A model generated the notes under the pieces. That model was given only the letters and a program-made list of their open reading frames with translations, was not told the origin of the DNA and searched no databases. The translations under genes were made by a program, and so were the position numbers. From NCBI GenBank assembly GCA_017963715.1, contig JAGCTK010000126.1, positions 1 to 6,101 on the forward strand: 6,101 nt of DNA, given 5' to 3'. The stretch is from Alphaproteobacteria bacterium. Its GTDB lineage: Bacteria; Pseudomonadota; Alphaproteobacteria; RF32; CAG-239. Below are positions 5,016 to 6,101 of the stretch, piece by piece (position 1 is the stretch's first letter; each line of letters starts with the position of its first letter).

Positions 5016-6101
5016 TTGAAACCCCTACTTGTTTTAGCGCGTATCACACTTATCGGCTGCCTTTGGAGTATCATTTTTATCGAAGGCGTGCGTGTTATTG
5101 TGCTCGAAAACTGGCGCTTTGACATATTTTGGCCGCCGCATTGGGTGTATGCCTACAATTTGTGGACGGCAGGTTGGGTGATTGATACGCCGAAAGAATG
5201 GGCGTTTATCTTGATTTTGCTGGCTTTTATTCCCTTGTGGTTGACGGGATGGATTGCGCTCAGCTTGATACCGTGGGAAAGAATTATTTATAAAATCGTT
5301 TCATTCCCGTTCCGCCTGATTAAAAGGACGATGAGCCCCTTGAAATATGTGGCCATGCCGACGCCGGTTATTCAAAAGAAGAAATCATATAAGGAAGTGC
5401 GTCCGACGAGCAAACGTGTGCCGATTTATGATTACAGTACAACACAGCCGCCGGCTCCCATTCAGGCAACACCGCAAGCGGCTGCAGCACCGGCACTTGC
5501 CGCACCGGCTGCGTCGTCTAACCCGACAAAGAATCGGGCGGCAGCAGCCAGAGAAACCTTGAATCATACGATTTTTGATTTAGATGAAGGTGACGGCGAT
5601 TTTGATTTGGATATCGATTCATTCGGCAAATCGGATATCTTTACGATTGATTCAAACAAACGTGCAAAATCGTCTTCCGCGCGTCGTGAAGAATATATGG
5701 AAGATGAAGAAACATATCAGACACCTCAAAAAACTGCTTCTAAAAAGAAAAGGTTTGATTTTGACGATGATGATATGGAAGAATATCGTCCCAAAAAGTC
5801 TGGATCAAGAGATTCGGATAACAGAAGCAGACAGGCAGACCAAGAGACTGACCGTCGCTCGCGCCGCGAAAAACCTGCAAGACGTGATGCTGAACGTGAT
5901 CGGGCGGAAAAAACGAAAAATTCTCGTTCGTCCGAGTTTGAGGCAAAGCCGAATGCAACCGTGACGATGCTTGAAGATGCCGGATATGACGTGTTTCAAA
6001 ATATTCAAATTGACCGCGTTGATATGAGTTATGCGGCCGTGTCCGCAGAAGATATTGTTTTGCTTTGTTTCGATGCACAAGCGGGTGATTGGCTTGCCGA
6101 T
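5016..6101 (+). CDS. Membrane-anchored protein with disordered charged linker and C-terminal domain (3' end outside window)
   Basis: The frame is open for 362 codons from a TTG start to the window edge. The start is supported by AGGAGA at 5005-5010 and by N-terminal alignment with the preceding gene product. Two membrane segments (about 5-31 and 62-86) flank a Trp-rich loop (ENWRFDIFWPPHW at 31-43). A basic flank (YKIVSFPFRLIKR) then marks the cytoplasmic side. Next come a Pro/Ala linker (about 144-168), an acidic block (about 186-212, DLDEGDGDFDLDIDSF) and a long Arg/Lys/Asp/Glu-rich disordered region (about 217-308). From about 312 the sequence becomes ordered: TVTMLEDAGYDVFQNIQIDR, then AAVSAEDIVLLCFDAQAGDW. 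This helix-strand-strand pattern loosely resembles the start of restriction-endonuclease-like or NERD-type domains. No ExK motif is visible, so no nuclease activity is claimed. I do not recognise the family as a whole. A two-helix anchor with a cytoplasmic tail also recalls type IV secretion coupling-protein anchors, but no ATPase motif is present in the part seen. Confidence 0.85.
   Translation, partial: MKPLLVLARITLIGCLWSIIFIEGVRVIVLENWRFDIFWPPHWVYAYNLWTAGWVIDTPKEWAFILILLAFIPLWLTGWIALSLIPWERIIYKIVSFPFRLIKRTMSPLKYVAMPTPVIQKKKSYKEVRPTSKRVPIYDYSTTQPPAPIQATPQAAAAPALAAPAASSNPTKNRAAAARETLNHTIFDLDEGDGDFDLDIDSFGKSDIFTIDSNKRAKSSSARREEYMEDEETYQTPQKTASKKKRFDFDDDDMEEYRPKKSGSRDSDNRSRQADQETDRRSRREKPARRDAERDRAEKTKNSRSSEFEAKPNATVTMLEDAGYDVFQNIQIDRVDMSYAAVSAEDIVLLCFDAQAGDWLAD

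Noticed and set aside
5584..5964. Plus-strand 126-codon frame within the TTG-start gene
   Set aside because: It is a frame-shifted reading of the low-complexity charged tail. The TTG-start frame covers the same bases without a stop and has membrane segments, a paralogue and a ribosome-binding site.
5016..6101. Reading the TTG-start protein as a type IV coupling ATPase
   Set aside because: Only the two-helix anchor layout is similar. No Walker A or B motif is present in the 362 residues seen, and the tail is disordered.

Overview
The window appears to come from a fairly AT-rich (about 40% GC by eye) Gram-negative bacterium. The only gene recognised by family is an RluD-type 23S rRNA pseudouridine synthase. 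An alphaproteobacterium is a reasonable guess, but it rests on composition and general look rather than on a diagnostic marker.

Layout. (1) At the left edge, the last 28 codons of an unidentified plus-strand gene run into the 3' end of the minus-strand rluD-like gene, and the two overlap by 7 bases. A minus-strand reading of the same bases, coupled to rluD by an ATGA overlap, cannot be excluded. (2) The rluD-like gene (81-1067, minus) is complete, with an S4 domain and a catalytic domain. (3) A 97-bp AT-rich divergent spacer (1068-1164) separates it from a plus-strand series of four genes that fills the rest of the window. These are a 309-aa soluble protein (1165-2094), a 752-aa highly charged helical protein (2189-4447), a 165-aa two-pass membrane protein (4460-4957), and a larger membrane-anchored protein that starts with TTG at 5016 and is still open at the window end (362 codons visible).

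The four plus-strand genes are unrecognised. They are co-oriented with gaps of 94, 12 and 58 bases, and promoter-like sequences precede the second and fourth. The main structural observation is that the last two genes are diverged tandem paralogues in their membrane regions. They align without gaps over 65 residues with 18 identities, including five tryptophans, and share the same layout: helix, roughly 30-residue Trp-rich external loop, helix, basic cytoplasmic flank. The second paralogue then carries a long disordered mixed-charge tail ending in a small folded domain that is cut by the window edge. With the two large soluble partners, this looks like an uncharacterised membrane-linked assembly with mostly cytoplasmic mass. 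Its function cannot be assigned from this sequence, and the genes beyond 6101 would be the most informative context.

No tRNA, rRNA, CRISPR array, insertion sequence or clear rho-independent terminator was seen. No stretch longer than 300 bases lacks a gene.
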